Shown here in pieces: positions 43,647-52,773 of a stretch of 64,000 nt of DNA; the first letter of the stretch is position 1; the number at the start of each line of letters is the position of its first letter. Under the pieces are notes generated by a model. The model saw nothing but the letters and a program-made list of their open reading frames with translations. It was not told the DNA's origin and did no database searches. The DNA lies in the NCBI RefSeq assembly GCF_003576345.1, contig NZ_QWGB01000008.1, positions 62,001-126,000 on the forward strand, written 5' to 3'. The translations under genes and the position numbers were made by a program. The stretch is from Henriciella barbarensis. Its GTDB lineage: Bacteria > Pseudomonadota > Alphaproteobacteria > Caulobacterales > Hyphomonadaceae.

Positions 43647-44849
43647 ATGAAGCTGGCACTGGAAAAGAAACACGAGCTATTTCGTGAAGAAGTCCGCACC
43701 TTTCTTGCTGAAAAGCTTCCACCAGAGCTCGCCGAGGCGGGCCGCCTGACCACGAGTTCATTCAGCGAACCCCAGCATAACCTGCCATGGCTCAAAATCC
43801 TGAATGAGAAGGGCTGGGCGGCGCCGCATTGGCCGAAAGAATATGGTGGCCCCGGTTGGGACGAGATGCAGAAGTACATCTTCGCATCCGAGTGCGCCAA
43901 GGCGGGCACACCGCCCCTCTCTCCGATGGGCCTGCAAATGGTCGGGCCCTGCATCATGGGCTACGGCACCGAAGAGCAGAAAGCCTACTACCTCCCCCGC
44001 ATCCTGAATGGTGAGGATTATTGGTGCCAGGGCTACTCAGAGCCAGGTTCAGGGTCTGACCTTGCGAGCCTGCAGATGCGCGCCGTCTCCGACGGCGATG
44101 ACTATGTCCTCAACGGTTCGAAAATCTGGACGACGCAAGCCCACCACGCCAACAAGATGTTCTGCCTCGTCCGGACGTCGACAGACGGTAAGCCGCAACA
44201 GGGCATCACCTTCCTCCTGCTGGACATGAATACGCCGGGTATTCGAGTCGAACCCATTATTACCATCGCTGGTGAGCATGAAGTGAACCAGGTTTTCTTC
44301 GATGATGTCCGCGTGCCTAAATCCGGGCGTCTTGGCGAAGAAAATGACGGATGGACAGTTGCGAAGTACCTTCTTGAGTTTGAACGTGGCGGTGGCTCAT
44401 CAGCCGGAATCGAAGCGGCCCTCGAACGCGTCCGTGTGATGGCCCATGCCGAGGCCGGTACGGATGGAAAGCCGCTTGCGAGCGATCCGGCGTTCAAGCG
44501 CCGTTTCTCCGATACCAAAATTGCGCTGGAAGCCATCACCGTCACCGAGCAGCGGGTCGCCTCTGCGCTCGCAGGGGGCCAAAATCCAGGCGCAGCCTCA
44601 TCGATGCTCAAGACAGCCCGAACCGAGATGATGCAGAGAATTGATACGCTCGGCATTGAGGCGGCCGGTTTCTACGGCAATGTCGACCAGATGGCAGCAC
44701 GTCAGCCCGGCTCAAATGTTGAACCTGTCGGGCCTGCGCATAGCCTGACAGCCATGCCGCGTTATCTCAACAATCGCGCCGCTTCCATTTATGGCGGTTC
44801 GAACGAAGTGCAGAGGAACGTCATGGCGAAGCTGCTTCTGAACCTTTAG
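43647..44849 (+). CDS. Acyl-CoA dehydrogenase
   Basis: A 400-residue FAD-dependent dehydrogenase. It has GYSEPGSGSDLASLQMRAV (FAD/substrate loop), NGSKIWTTQAHHANKMFCLVRT, FFDDVRVPKSGRLGEENDGW and the C-terminal YLNNRAASIYGGSNEVQRNVMAKLLLNL. The pattern resembles the long-chain or steroid side-chain type enzymes rather than short-chain ones, but the substrate is not settled. ATG 43647 is preferred, with GAGAAGGGTACGAGGG upstream; the earlier in-frame start lies in the promoter region. It diverges from the LuxR-type gene. The catalytic base position was not assigned with confidence. Confidence 0.92.
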   Translation: MKLALEKKHELFREEVRTFLAEKLPPELAEAGRLTTSSFSEPQHNLPWLKILNEKGWAAPHWPKEYGGPGWDEMQKYIFASECAKAGTPPLSPMGLQMVGPCIMGYGTEEQKAYYLPRILNGEDYWCQGYSEPGSGSDLASLQMRAVSDGDDYVLNGSKIWTTQAHHANKMFCLVRTSTDGKPQQGITFLLLDMNTPGIRVEPIITIAGEHEVNQVFFDDVRVPKSGRLGEENDGWTVAKYLLEFERGGGSSAGIEAALERVRVMAHAEAGTDGKPLASDPAFKRRFSDTKIALEAITVTEQRVASALAGGQNPGAASSMLKTARTEMMQRIDTLGIEAAGFYGNVDQMAARQPGSNVEPVGPAHSLTAMPRYLNNRAASIYGGSNEVQRNVMAKLLLNL

Positions 44850-44967
44850 GGCGTGTTGCAGATTTGCATCCCCTGTCACTTTCGATAGCTTGTTTGGGAA
44901 TGGCAGTTTGACGACCCTCTCTGGGTAAAAACAACCGGTCAGAAGCCGGAATCCCAGGGAGGAAAAT

Positions 44968-45131
44968 TTGATCCAACGAGCAACCTTACGCCACACCCTC
45001 ATCTCGAGCACAGCCATCGCGCTCGAGCGGGTCTGTCACCAGCCTTTGCGCAGGACACTGCGACCGATGAGGCGGTAACGACCACACAGCCTGCGCCGGA
45101 GGAATCGCAGCGCCGCCTCACCTCCATCCAG
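44968..45131 (+). pseudogene. Frameshifted signal-peptide segment of the second TonB receptor
   Basis: GGGAGG (44957-44962) precedes TTG 44968, which starts IQRATLRHTLISSTAIAL, a normal signal peptide h-region; the frame then meets a stop at about 45076. One base shifted, AGLSPAFAQDTATDEAVTT follows and runs in frame into the receptor. A single missing base between about 45018 and 45032 (CTCGAGCGG instead of a CTCGnAGCGG-like sequence) explains both. Either the gene is damaged or the read has an error. Confidence 0.75.
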
Positions 45132-47603
45132 GTGACGGCGCAGCGGCGCGAAGAATCTGTGCTCGATGTTCCGATGTCGATCCAGGCGTTTGGCGAAGAC
45201 CAGATTGAAGACCTTCGGGTCGACAGCGTCGATGACCTGCAATCGGTTATCCCGAGTTTCTCTGTCTCCCAATCCTATCAGGGCGTGCCGACCTACACGC
45301 TTCGCGGCATTGGTTTTAACACGATCAATGTGTCGGCGACCTCCACCGTTGGTACCTATGTCGACGAAGTCGCCTATCCGTTTCCGTTCATGAACTCCGG
45401 CCCGGTCTTCGACGTGAACCGCGTCGAAGTTCTCAAAGGTCCGCAAGGCACCCTCTTCGGTCGCAACACCACGGCTGGCCTGATCAACGTCGTCACCAAC
45501 AAGCCGTCCGATGAGTTTGAAGCCTTTGCTGTGGCCGATGTCGGCAATTACGAGACCTTCAACTATGAAGGCATGATCAACCTGCCAATCGCTGACACGC
45601 TCCAGTTCCGTCTGGCCGCCCGTCAGGAAACGAGCGACGAGGGCTGGCAGCGTTCGGACACTCGCCCGAATGAAGAGCGCGGCAAGATCGACAAGCTAGG
45701 CTTCCGCGCCGCTCTCGCCTGGCAGCCTACGAGCAATCTCGATGTGGACCTTTCATGGAATGGCTGGACGAACCAGTCCGACACGATTGGCGGCCAGGCT
45801 ATCGGTCTGACCCCGGCCACCAATCCCTTCAGCCCGTTTGCAGGTGGCGGCGCGGGTGCGAACGCCCCTGGCGTAGTCGACTATGTGCTGAACAATAATC
45901 CAACCTCTGCCGAGCAGGCGGACTGGGCCCCGCTTGGTGCCCGCGCCAATAGCGAGTTTGGTATCTCCGGTCTCAATGGGCCGCTTGAGGAAGACTCGAC
46001 CTTCAATGCCTACAAACTTGGCATCGACTGGGGTCTTGATAACGGCATGCGCATCGTTTCGCTGACCGGATACAATGAACTGGAACGTGAAGCACTTCTG
46101 GACTGGTCCGGCGCGCCTGCTGCGGTCCTGCTGCAGGACATCGAAGCTGAAATCGAATCGTTCAGCCAGGAAATCCGCCTCGAAGGATCGAACGGAATCG
46201 CGGACTGGATGGTGGGCGCATACTACTCCAAGGACGAAATCACCGACTCGAACCAGACTCTGTTGCGGGATAACGCCAACAGTAACTTCATCAGTTCTGT
46301 TGCGACAGGCCTCGCCTACGATACAGAGAACACGCTGCGGCTTCTCAACCCTGCCCTTATTCAGCTTGAACAGGCAAACCCTGCGGCCTATGCGGCAGCG
46401 ATTGCGCAACAGACTGCGTTTATAAACTCCCTCAACGTTGATCCGGAAACTGGCCTGCCATACTCGCCGGGCGAAATCCTTGGCTCGTTCCAGAAGTACC
46501 GCGACATCGGCCAGTTCGAGTCGACGAGTGCGAGCATTTTCGCCAATGCCAACTGGCGCCTGACCAATGAGTGGGAGCTCATTACCGGCATCCGCTACAC
46601 AGAGGATGAGCAGGACTATATCGGCTGCTCCGCTGATATTGACGGCTCAATGCAGCCGAACGTGAATATCTTCAACCGGTTCTTCTTTGTCGGTTTCTAT
46701 CCGGATGTGAACACGCCGCCAGCGCCGCTGCTGGAGAATGGCTGTAACACCTACAGCAACATCCAGAACACTTTCGGCCCGGTCGACTCAAATGTGAAAG
46801 AAGACAATGTCTCCTGGCGCGTCGTGGCAAACTACACGCCAGAGCGTTTTGAGGACCTCCTGCTCTTCGCGTCTGTTTCGAAAGGCTACAAGTCGGCTGC
46901 GACGCCTGTAAACGCCGCCTCCAAGGCAGAGCAGAACTTTCCTGCCACGCAGGAGAGCCTGCTGGCCTATGAAGTCGGCATGAAGGCAGGTCTTCTCGAC
47001 GGCCGCATGCAGGCAAACGCTGCCCTGTTCTACTATGACTACACGGACAAGCAGGGCGCCCAGTTCTTCCCGGATCCAATCTACACGGCGCTTTCTCAGC
47101 TCCAGAACGCCCCGGAAGCTGAAGCCTATGGCCTTGATGCTGAAATCACATGGTTGCTGACAGATGATCTGACGGCAATTGGTGGCCTGACCCTACTCAA
47201 CACGGAGTATGGCAGCTTCGAAACGTTCGATTTTGCGGGGCGTCCAACTAACGTCCAAGGCGACCCATTCCTGTACAGCCCCGAAACGGCGGCCAGCCTG
47301 ACCTTCCTGTATGATCGTCCGCTGAATGACAGCCTCGGCTTCTCAGCGGCGCTCAACGGCCGCTGGCAGAGCGACTCTACGGCAGGCGACCCGGACAATG
47401 AGCTCTACAACATCGACTCCTATGGCGTGCTCAATGGCTCCATCGCCCTTTATTCCATCAATGATGGCTGGGAAGTCTCGCTCTGGGGCAAGAACCTCAC
47501 CGACGAGTATTACTGGCAACAGATCACCTCAAATGCGAACGTGATCATGCGCTTTGCCGGCAAGCCGCGGACCTATGGTGCGAGCCTATCTTACCGGTTC
47601 TAA
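45132..47603 (+). CDS. TonB-dependent receptor with frameshifted 5' end
   Basis: From the first in-frame start codon (GTG 45132) 823 residues remain: plug domain QVTAQRREESVLDVPMSIQAFG, LRGIGFNTINVSATSTVGTYVDEVAYPF, RVEVLKGPQGTLFGRNTTAGLINVV, and a full barrel ending AYGASL-type strands with terminal SYRF. The GTG is inside the plug motif and lacks both a ribosome site and a signal peptide; the true start is TTG 44968, separated by a one-base deletion. As read here the protein would not reach the outer membrane. It lies 118 bases after the acyl-CoA dehydrogenase and was presumably an importer for a substrate of that pathway. Confidence 0.88.
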   Translation: MTAQRREESVLDVPMSIQAFGEDQIEDLRVDSVDDLQSVIPSFSVSQSYQGVPTYTLRGIGFNTINVSATSTVGTYVDEVAYPFPFMNSGPVFDVNRVEVLKGPQGTLFGRNTTAGLINVVTNKPSDEFEAFAVADVGNYETFNYEGMINLPIADTLQFRLAARQETSDEGWQRSDTRPNEERGKIDKLGFRAALAWQPTSNLDVDLSWNGWTNQSDTIGGQAIGLTPATNPFSPFAGGGAGANAPGVVDYVLNNNPTSAEQADWAPLGARANSEFGISGLNGPLEEDSTFNAYKLGIDWGLDNGMRIVSLTGYNELEREALLDWSGAPAAVLLQDIEAEIESFSQEIRLEGSNGIADWMVGAYYSKDEITDSNQTLLRDNANSNFISSVATGLAYDTENTLRLLNPALIQLEQANPAAYAAAIAQQTAFINSLNVDPETGLPYSPGEILGSFQKYRDIGQFESTSASIFANANWRLTNEWELITGIRYTEDEQDYIGCSADIDGSMQPNVNIFNRFFFVGFYPDVNTPPAPLLENGCNTYSNIQNTFGPVDSNVKEDNVSWRVVANYTPERFEDLLLFASVSKGYKSAATPVNAASKAEQNFPATQESLLAYEVGMKAGLLDGRMQANAALFYYDYTDKQGAQFFPDPIYTALSQLQNAPEAEAYGLDAEITWLLTDDLTAIGGLTLLNTEYGSFETFDFAGRPTNVQGDPFLYSPETAASLTFLYDRPLNDSLGFSAALNGRWQSDSTAGDPDNELYNIDSYGVLNGSIALYSINDGWEVSLWGKNLTDEYYWQQITSNANVIMRFAGKPRTYGASLSYRF

Positions 47604-47634
47604 ACCAGTAGCGTTTCAACTACTCACAAACGAG

Positions 47635-47665
47635 AAGTGCCGACCTCACGAGGTCGGCACTTTTG
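47635..47665 (+). terminator. Rho-independent terminator after the second TonB receptor
   Basis: AAGTGCCGACCT (47635-47646) pairs with AGGTCGGCACTT (47651-47662) around a CACG loop, followed by TTG and a T-rich run. The strong 12-bp stem ends the receptor message. Confidence 0.9.
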
Positions 47666-47717
47666 TATTGATCTAATGAAAAATGAACGCACGACGCCGG
47701 CTCAAGAGCTGACTAGC

Positions 47718-47966
47718 TTAATGCCTGGTCTTTTCGATAATCTCGTCGGCGCGGACGCGAACCGTCATGCTCGCGCGAATTGAATCGCTCATTTCGGAAG
47801 CAGCCTGCTCGATCGCATCGGCTTCACAGGCATTTGCAAGCAGCACGAGCGCTTCGCTCAAAAGCATCATCGATGTCGCCCGGTCACGTTCAGTTCCCGG
47901 CAGATCAACGCGATGATCTTCGAGATTAAGCAGGACGGTCTCACCGTCCATAATACAGAGCTTCAT
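47718..47966 (-). CDS. Small hypothetical protein, 82 residues
   Basis: A short acidic, largely helical protein I do not recognise. It begins MKLCIMDGETVLLNLEDHRVDL and has a helix SMMLLSEALVLLANACEADAI and ends MTVRVRADEIIEKTRH. There is no signal peptide or membrane segment. GGGGGGAG lies at good spacing before the ATG, which supports a real gene. It follows the MFS gene on the same strand with about 97 bases between them but is upstream in neither sense, being downstream of no obvious partner; it may have its own promoter. Function unknown. Confidence 0.65.
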   Translation of the reverse strand: MKLCIMDGETVLLNLEDHRVDLPGTERDRATSMMLLSEALVLLANACEADAIEQAASEMSDSIRASMTVRVRADEIIEKTRH

Positions 47967-48063
47967 TGAACTCCCCCCTTCCCCACATGTACGCTAACCA
48001 GTGGTTTGAGGCCTTGTCCAGTCCTGTTCTCCCGTCGCGCGAAATGTCCGTGTCCGGAACAGC

Positions 48064-49365
48064 TCAAGTGTCGATGCTCGCTTTCATCGCTCGCGCGGCG
48101 TCGTCGCGATAATAGCGCGCGGCGAGCAAAAGGCAGATAACACTCGCCGCGTTGAATCCGAGGATCACCTTCAGCGCGCTTGCGAGCGGGCTTTCATGCC
48201 CAGTAGCGGCGAAATAATCACTGATTGTACCTGCGATCAGCGGTCCGCCGCCAATACCGATAAGGGTCAGGCAGAAAAGCGTAAACGCCGCCCCGACCGA
48301 GCGCATCCGTACGCGCACCAGTTCCTGCGTCGCTGTATAAGCGATAGACGCGTAGATAAGGCCGACTAAGCTCGGCACGATGTTCCAGACATAGGCCATC
48401 TCGACAGTACGGGCGCTCAGGAACATCCACGCGAACGGCAGCGCAATCGCACTCGTTGCGGCAATTATCCAGGGCCGCCAGCGTAAATCTTTGGTAGAGA
48501 GGCGGTCGCAGGCTGCCCCGATGATCATGGCCCCCGCACCGCCAACACCGCCAATCAGAAGACCTAGCGGCAGCGAAACATCCTGAGGCTGCAAGTCGAA
48601 TGTGCGTTGCAGATAGCTGGATGTGAATGCGACGAACGCATTCGCCGAAATGCAGATGAGAAGGCAGCCGAGCAGGATCAGCATGTAGCTGCGCTGGCTC
48701 AGCATGAATTTCACCGTCTCGCCGAAACCCGGCGCGTCCTCTGTCGGCTGGCTCGCGTCGGAAAATCCACGGACTGGTTCTCTGACCGTAAACCGAACCA
48801 GAAGCGCGAGCAGAAGGCCCGGAATCCCGGCCGCGAAGAATGCCGCACGCCAGCCGAAGTGTGCGTAGACATAAGCACCGAGGATGTAGCCAATCATGAT
48901 CCCGAAGCCGATACCACACGTGTATACGCCAAGTGCGAAGGCCCGTTGTTGAGGCGGATATAGGTCGGCGATCATGCTCGTGGCTGGTGGTGTGCCACCG
49001 GACTCCCCTATGCCCACCCCCATACGCGCGAAGAAAAGATGCCAGAAGTTTTGCGCAAAACCCGAAAGCGCCGTCATGCCTGACCATATGGTGAGCGCCA
49101 GAGCGATGATATTTCGCCGGTTGCCCCTATCCGCCCACATGGCAACCGGAATGCCGAGCGTTGCATAGAGGGCGGCAAACGCAAGGCCCGTGAGCCAGCC
49201 GATCTGGCCATCAGAGAAGCCGAACTCGGCTTTGATCGGCTCGATCACGGTGATGAGGATTTGCCGGTCGACATGGTTGAATGTGTAGACAAGAGTCAGG
49301 ACAGCAAGCACCCAGGCTCGCCCGGGAACAGATCTGGTGCTCGGGGCGGCTGCTTGCTGGTTCAT
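48064..49365 (-). CDS. MFS transporter (spinster-like)
   Basis: A 433-residue, 12-helix major facilitator. It shows the family's NHVDRQILITVIEPIKAEFGFSDGQIGWLTG opening, GIPVAMWADRGNRRNIIALALTIWSGMTALSG (motif A) and RMGVGIGESGGTPPATSMIADLYPPQQRAFALG. These features match the spinster-like MFS proteins that are widespread beside catabolic genes in alphaproteobacteria. It is coupled to the upstream hydrolase gene by TGATG at 49365; a GTG one codon earlier is also possible. As the last gene of the receptor-hydrolase-MFS unit it may carry the hydrolysis product across the inner membrane. Confidence 0.92.
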   Translation of the reverse strand: MNQQAAAPSTRSVPGRAWVLAVLTLVYTFNHVDRQILITVIEPIKAEFGFSDGQIGWLTGLAFAALYATLGIPVAMWADRGNRRNIIALALTIWSGMTALSGFAQNFWHLFFARMGVGIGESGGTPPATSMIADLYPPQQRAFALGVYTCGIGFGIMIGYILGAYVYAHFGWRAAFFAAGIPGLLLALLVRFTVREPVRGFSDASQPTEDAPGFGETVKFMLSQRSYMLILLGCLLICISANAFVAFTSSYLQRTFDLQPQDVSLPLGLLIGGVGGAGAMIIGAACDRLSTKDLRWRPWIIAATSAIALPFAWMFLSARTVEMAYVWNIVPSLVGLIYASIAYTATQELVRVRMRSVGAAFTLFCLTLIGIGGGPLIAGTISDYFAATGHESPLASALKVILGFNAASVICLLLAARYYRDDAARAMKASIDT

Positions 49366-50225
49366 CACTTTGATTCCAATAGCTGAAGGAAGGTGGAAAT
49401 GGCGCTGACGGAGGTCGGCTCATCAAGGATCGGTGTGTGACCGCGGTTCGGGATCGTCACCAATTCGCTGGCAGGATGCCTGCGCGCCATCCGCCGGGCC
49501 GTTGATTTAGAAAGAATGTCTGAGGTTTCACCGCGAAGGATCAGCAGCGGCACCGATCTAAGCGATCCGAACATTCGCCACATCGCGAACTTTGTCAGCG
49601 GCCCTGCCTTCGCCTCACCGAGCGATCGCGTGATGGCCGGGTCGTAGTCTGCGCGCACGGAGCCATCCTCTTGCTCGCGCCAGGTCCGCTTTGCAAATGC
49701 CATCCAGTCTTTACCGGTGAAGTCCGGAAAAGCGTCGGCTTGCGCGGCTTTCACCTTTTCGGCTGCTGCCTGCCATGTTGGGACTGGCTTTGGGTCCTGC
49801 GAATAGGCTGCAATGCGTGCAAGTCCCGCTGGATTTACCACGGGGCCGACATCGTTGAGAACCATGCCAGAAACGCGCTCGGGCGCAACCTTCGCCATGA
49901 TCATGGCCATCAAGCCGCCCATGGAAGTTCCGATCAGCGCCATGCGGGAAAGCTGAAGCTGGTCAGCAAGCGCGAACATGTCCTGGGCGTAAATTTGCGG
50001 CGAGTAGGTGTCGGGATTTGTGGTCCAGTCGGACTGGCCCCGGCCTCGAACGTCGACTGCGATGAACCGGTAGCGATCACCGAGCCGCTCAATCATCGGC
50101 TCGAAATCCTTATGGTTGCGGGTTAGCCCATGCATGCAAAGCACGCTGAGCGGCGCATCCTCAGGGCCATAGGATTTCGCAAACAGGTCGAGACCGTCAG
50201 CAGACTTGTAATGAATATCGCTCAA
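49365..50225 (-). CDS. Alpha/beta-hydrolase
   Basis: A 286-residue serine hydrolase. Motifs are MHGLTRNHKDFEP (oxyanion region), VDVRGRGQSDW, GTSMGGLMAM with the nucleophile Ser, and PNRGHTPILDE with the catalytic His. It has no signal peptide, so it acts in the cytoplasm on an ester, lactone or C-C bond substrate. TTG 50225 with CAGGGA upstream is preferred since the family begins SDIHYKSADGL; GTG 50264 would add 13 residues. It lies 79 bases after a TonB receptor gene and overlaps the MFS gene, so import, cleavage and transport appear linked. Confidence 0.9.
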   Translation of the reverse strand: MSDIHYKSADGLDLFAKSYGPEDAPLSVLCMHGLTRNHKDFEPMIERLGDRYRFIAVDVRGRGQSDWTTNPDTYSPQIYAQDMFALADQLQLSRMALIGTSMGGLMAMIMAKVAPERVSGMVLNDVGPVVNPAGLARIAAYSQDPKPVPTWQAAAEKVKAAQADAFPDFTGKDWMAFAKRTWREQEDGSVRADYDPAITRSLGEAKAGPLTKFAMWRMFGSLRSVPLLILRGETSDILSKSTARRMARRHPASELVTIPNRGHTPILDEPTSVSAISTFLQLLESK

Positions 50226-50304
50226 AGCGCATCCCTGCCGTAAAAATCGGGGTACGGCCGGCACGAAACAGCGCCCGCCGCACCCCTTGGGAGGAGAGAT
50301 CTGG

Positions 50305-52659
50305 CTAGAACCGGTAGTCGATACCGGCCGTTACCGTACGCGGGTCGCCATAGAAGGCCGTCAGCGTGCCTTCGAGACCAAGCGTCGGCGTGAACGTGCC
50401 GTTCGGGTTCACCGTCACGAAGTTGTAGCCTGCAACAATGTACTCTTCATCGGTAAGGTTCTTGCCAGTCAGGCTGAAACCCCAGCGGCCATCCTCCGTT
50501 TCCCAGCGAATGCTGGCATCCCAGAGCGTGAAGGCTTCCTGGTCGAGGAATGGGTTTGGCACTTCGAACTGGCTCGACTCACCGCGATAGGAGAGCTGCG
50601 TGTTAAGAAGCAGATTGCCCCCGGCAAACGGCGTGTCGTAGGAAATCCGGCCGTTCGCGGTCCAGTCTGGCGTGTTCTGAATAACGCGCTGGTCAGAGAC
50701 ATCGTTGCCGAAAGCGTCAATGAACTCGTCATACTGTGCGTCGAGATAGCCGACAGACCAGCCCAGGTTCAGAAGGTCGCCCGGGCGGGCCATGTCTTCA
50801 GCCAGCGTGGCGGTGCCCTCAAATTCGACGCCCCAGATTGTCGCTGCACCGGCATTGGTCGTCACACCGGAGAAGGAGTCGTTGACCCCATCGCCATCGG
50901 TATCGACACCGATTGAGCCCGGCACCTGCACGTCCTTATAATCGGAATAGAAACCGGCGAGGCTGTAGTTTACGCGGCCGTCAAGCTGGCTTGCCTTGTA
51001 GCCGACTTCGTAAGAGTCGACCTCTTCCGGGTCGAACTGCATGAAGGTGTAGATTTCGTCCTGCGAAACGACACCGTCTTGGTTGAGGTCGGGCGCTGCC
51101 GTTGTCTGGCCGCGTGGATCGAAGGAGCCGCCTTTGAACCCTTGCGAATAGGTCGCGTAGACGTTGGACTCCGGCGTCACCGCATAGCTTAGCGAGACGC
51201 GCGGGCTGAAGTCGTCGAAGGTTGCTTCGCCTTCAAAGTCCGACGTGGTCGCAATCGGAATGCCGGCGCCGCCGAAGAATTCGGAGAAGCCACCGATATA
51301 GGTGCGACGCTGTATGAGAGAGGTCCGTGTATCCTCAGTGTAGCGACCGCCGAGCGAGAGCGACCAGCGGTCCGTCAGGTCGTAGGTGAAGTCACCGAAA
51401 ATCGACCAGGTTTCCGTCCCAACATCGCCAAAGGTCTGTGCATTGAGACCCGGCAGGCTGAGCAGATCACCAGTCGTTGCCAGCAGCACGTCAAAGACGG
51501 TCGAGGCGTTTGCGTCGAGATAGTAGACACCGATCAGGCCGTTCAGCCGATCACCCGAATAGAGGAACTGAAGCTCTTCGGAGAACTGGTCATTCTCATA
51601 GATTGCCGGCACGTCGACATCGGCTTCAGGCAGAGAATCGAAGTCAATCGGCGAAGTGCTCTCGTCCTCGCGATAAGCCAGGATGTTCTTGATGGTCCAG
51701 TTATCGTTGAGATTCCATTCAGCGACGAGCGAACCGCCATAAGCTTCTACGCGCTGGTCGACCGCATTCAGGCCGGCGCGCGTGTCAAACACATCACCGA
51801 GCACGGGATAGGTGAATGGCGGGAACTGGTCGGGGATAAGGCGATGGCCCTGGCGGGCGTTTGATTTGTCGAGGGAATAATCAGCTGCGGCGCGAAGCTG
51901 AAAATTCTCTGCAAGGTCGAGCTCAGCCGACACTCGGGCGCCGAAGAGTTCCTTGTTATAGTTCTCTTCGCCGGTGATCCGGTTCTCACCGAAGCCATCC
52001 CGGTTGAAGCTGGCGATCGCCGCGCCGACACGGAAACTGTCAGTCACTGGCAGCGACGTTGTCAGCGTACCGTCTAGCCGGCTGTAGCTACCGACTTTCA
52101 CATTGGCTTCGAAGGTCGGCTCATCGGTCAGGCCGCGCGTAACGTACTTGATCGCGCCGCCGATCGTGTTGCGACCATAAAGCGTGCCTTGGGGACCGCG
52201 AAGGACCTCAACGCGCTCTACATCATAGACGTCAAGAACGGCACCCTGCGGGCGATTGAGATAGACATCATCAACGTAGAGGCCGACGCCGGCTTCAAAG
52301 CCTGCAACCGGGTCCTGCTGTCCGACACCGCGGATAAATGCAGACAATGTGGTGTTCGTGCCGCGGGAAACCTCCAGCGTCACGTTCGGCGAAATTTTGG
52401 CAACTTCAGTCAGGTCGGCAACGCCGAGATCTGCCAGAAGATCACCGTCGAAAGCCGAAACAGAAAGCGGCACATCGACGAGGCTCTGCTCGCGGCGTTG
52501 GGCGGTGACCGTGACCGTGTTGAAGCGGCGCTGGTCCTGTGCCTTTTCAGGCGTATCGGAAGCGACCGCGTCGGTCTGGGCATTTGCTGCCATCCCAGCC
52601 GTCAGTGCAATGACCGAGGCAAGTGCCAGGCGAGCGGTATGCGGGGTACAAAGTTTCAT
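50305..52659 (-). CDS. TonB-dependent receptor with EF-hand-like loops
   Basis: A 784-residue receptor: signal peptide to AANA, plug TVTVTAQRREQSLVDVPLSVSAF, FIRGVGQQDPVAGFEAGVGLYVDDVYLNR, RVEVLRGPQGTLYGRNTIGGAIKYV, and a barrel ending DYRF. Two acidic insertions are unusual: DLNQDGVVSQDE (51055-51090) fits a canonical 12-residue EF-hand loop, and DTDGDGVND (50878-50904) fits a thrombospondin type 3 or dockerin-like calcium loop. Both fall in the second half of the barrel, likely on external loops. GGGAGGA lies before the ATG. It leads a minus-strand unit with a hydrolase and an MFS transporter, with an AraC-type gene 115 bases upstream. Ligand unknown. Confidence 0.94.
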   Translation of the reverse strand: MKLCTPHTARLALASVIALTAGMAANAQTDAVASDTPEKAQDQRRFNTVTVTAQRREQSLVDVPLSVSAFDGDLLADLGVADLTEVAKISPNVTLEVSRGTNTTLSAFIRGVGQQDPVAGFEAGVGLYVDDVYLNRPQGAVLDVYDVERVEVLRGPQGTLYGRNTIGGAIKYVTRGLTDEPTFEANVKVGSYSRLDGTLTTSLPVTDSFRVGAAIASFNRDGFGENRITGEENYNKELFGARVSAELDLAENFQLRAAADYSLDKSNARQGHRLIPDQFPPFTYPVLGDVFDTRAGLNAVDQRVEAYGGSLVAEWNLNDNWTIKNILAYREDESTSPIDFDSLPEADVDVPAIYENDQFSEELQFLYSGDRLNGLIGVYYLDANASTVFDVLLATTGDLLSLPGLNAQTFGDVGTETWSIFGDFTYDLTDRWSLSLGGRYTEDTRTSLIQRRTYIGGFSEFFGGAGIPIATTSDFEGEATFDDFSPRVSLSYAVTPESNVYATYSQGFKGGSFDPRGQTTAAPDLNQDGVVSQDEIYTFMQFDPEEVDSYEVGYKASQLDGRVNYSLAGFYSDYKDVQVPGSIGVDTDGDGVNDSFSGVTTNAGAATIWGVEFEGTATLAEDMARPGDLLNLGWSVGYLDAQYDEFIDAFGNDVSDQRVIQNTPDWTANGRISYDTPFAGGNLLLNTQLSYRGESSQFEVPNPFLDQEAFTLWDASIRWETEDGRWGFSLTGKNLTDEEYIVAGYNFVTVNPNGTFTPTLGLEGTLTAFYGDPRTVTAGIDYRF

Positions 52660-52773
52660 GATATCCTCCCTTCATGCATCTTCGCGCATTGCAGGCAGGT
52701 GTCTCACTTTACGGAAAGGCCGCCATGACACTTAACGTCAAGGCCAGTGAACACTTTCGCTCAGACCGGGCCT

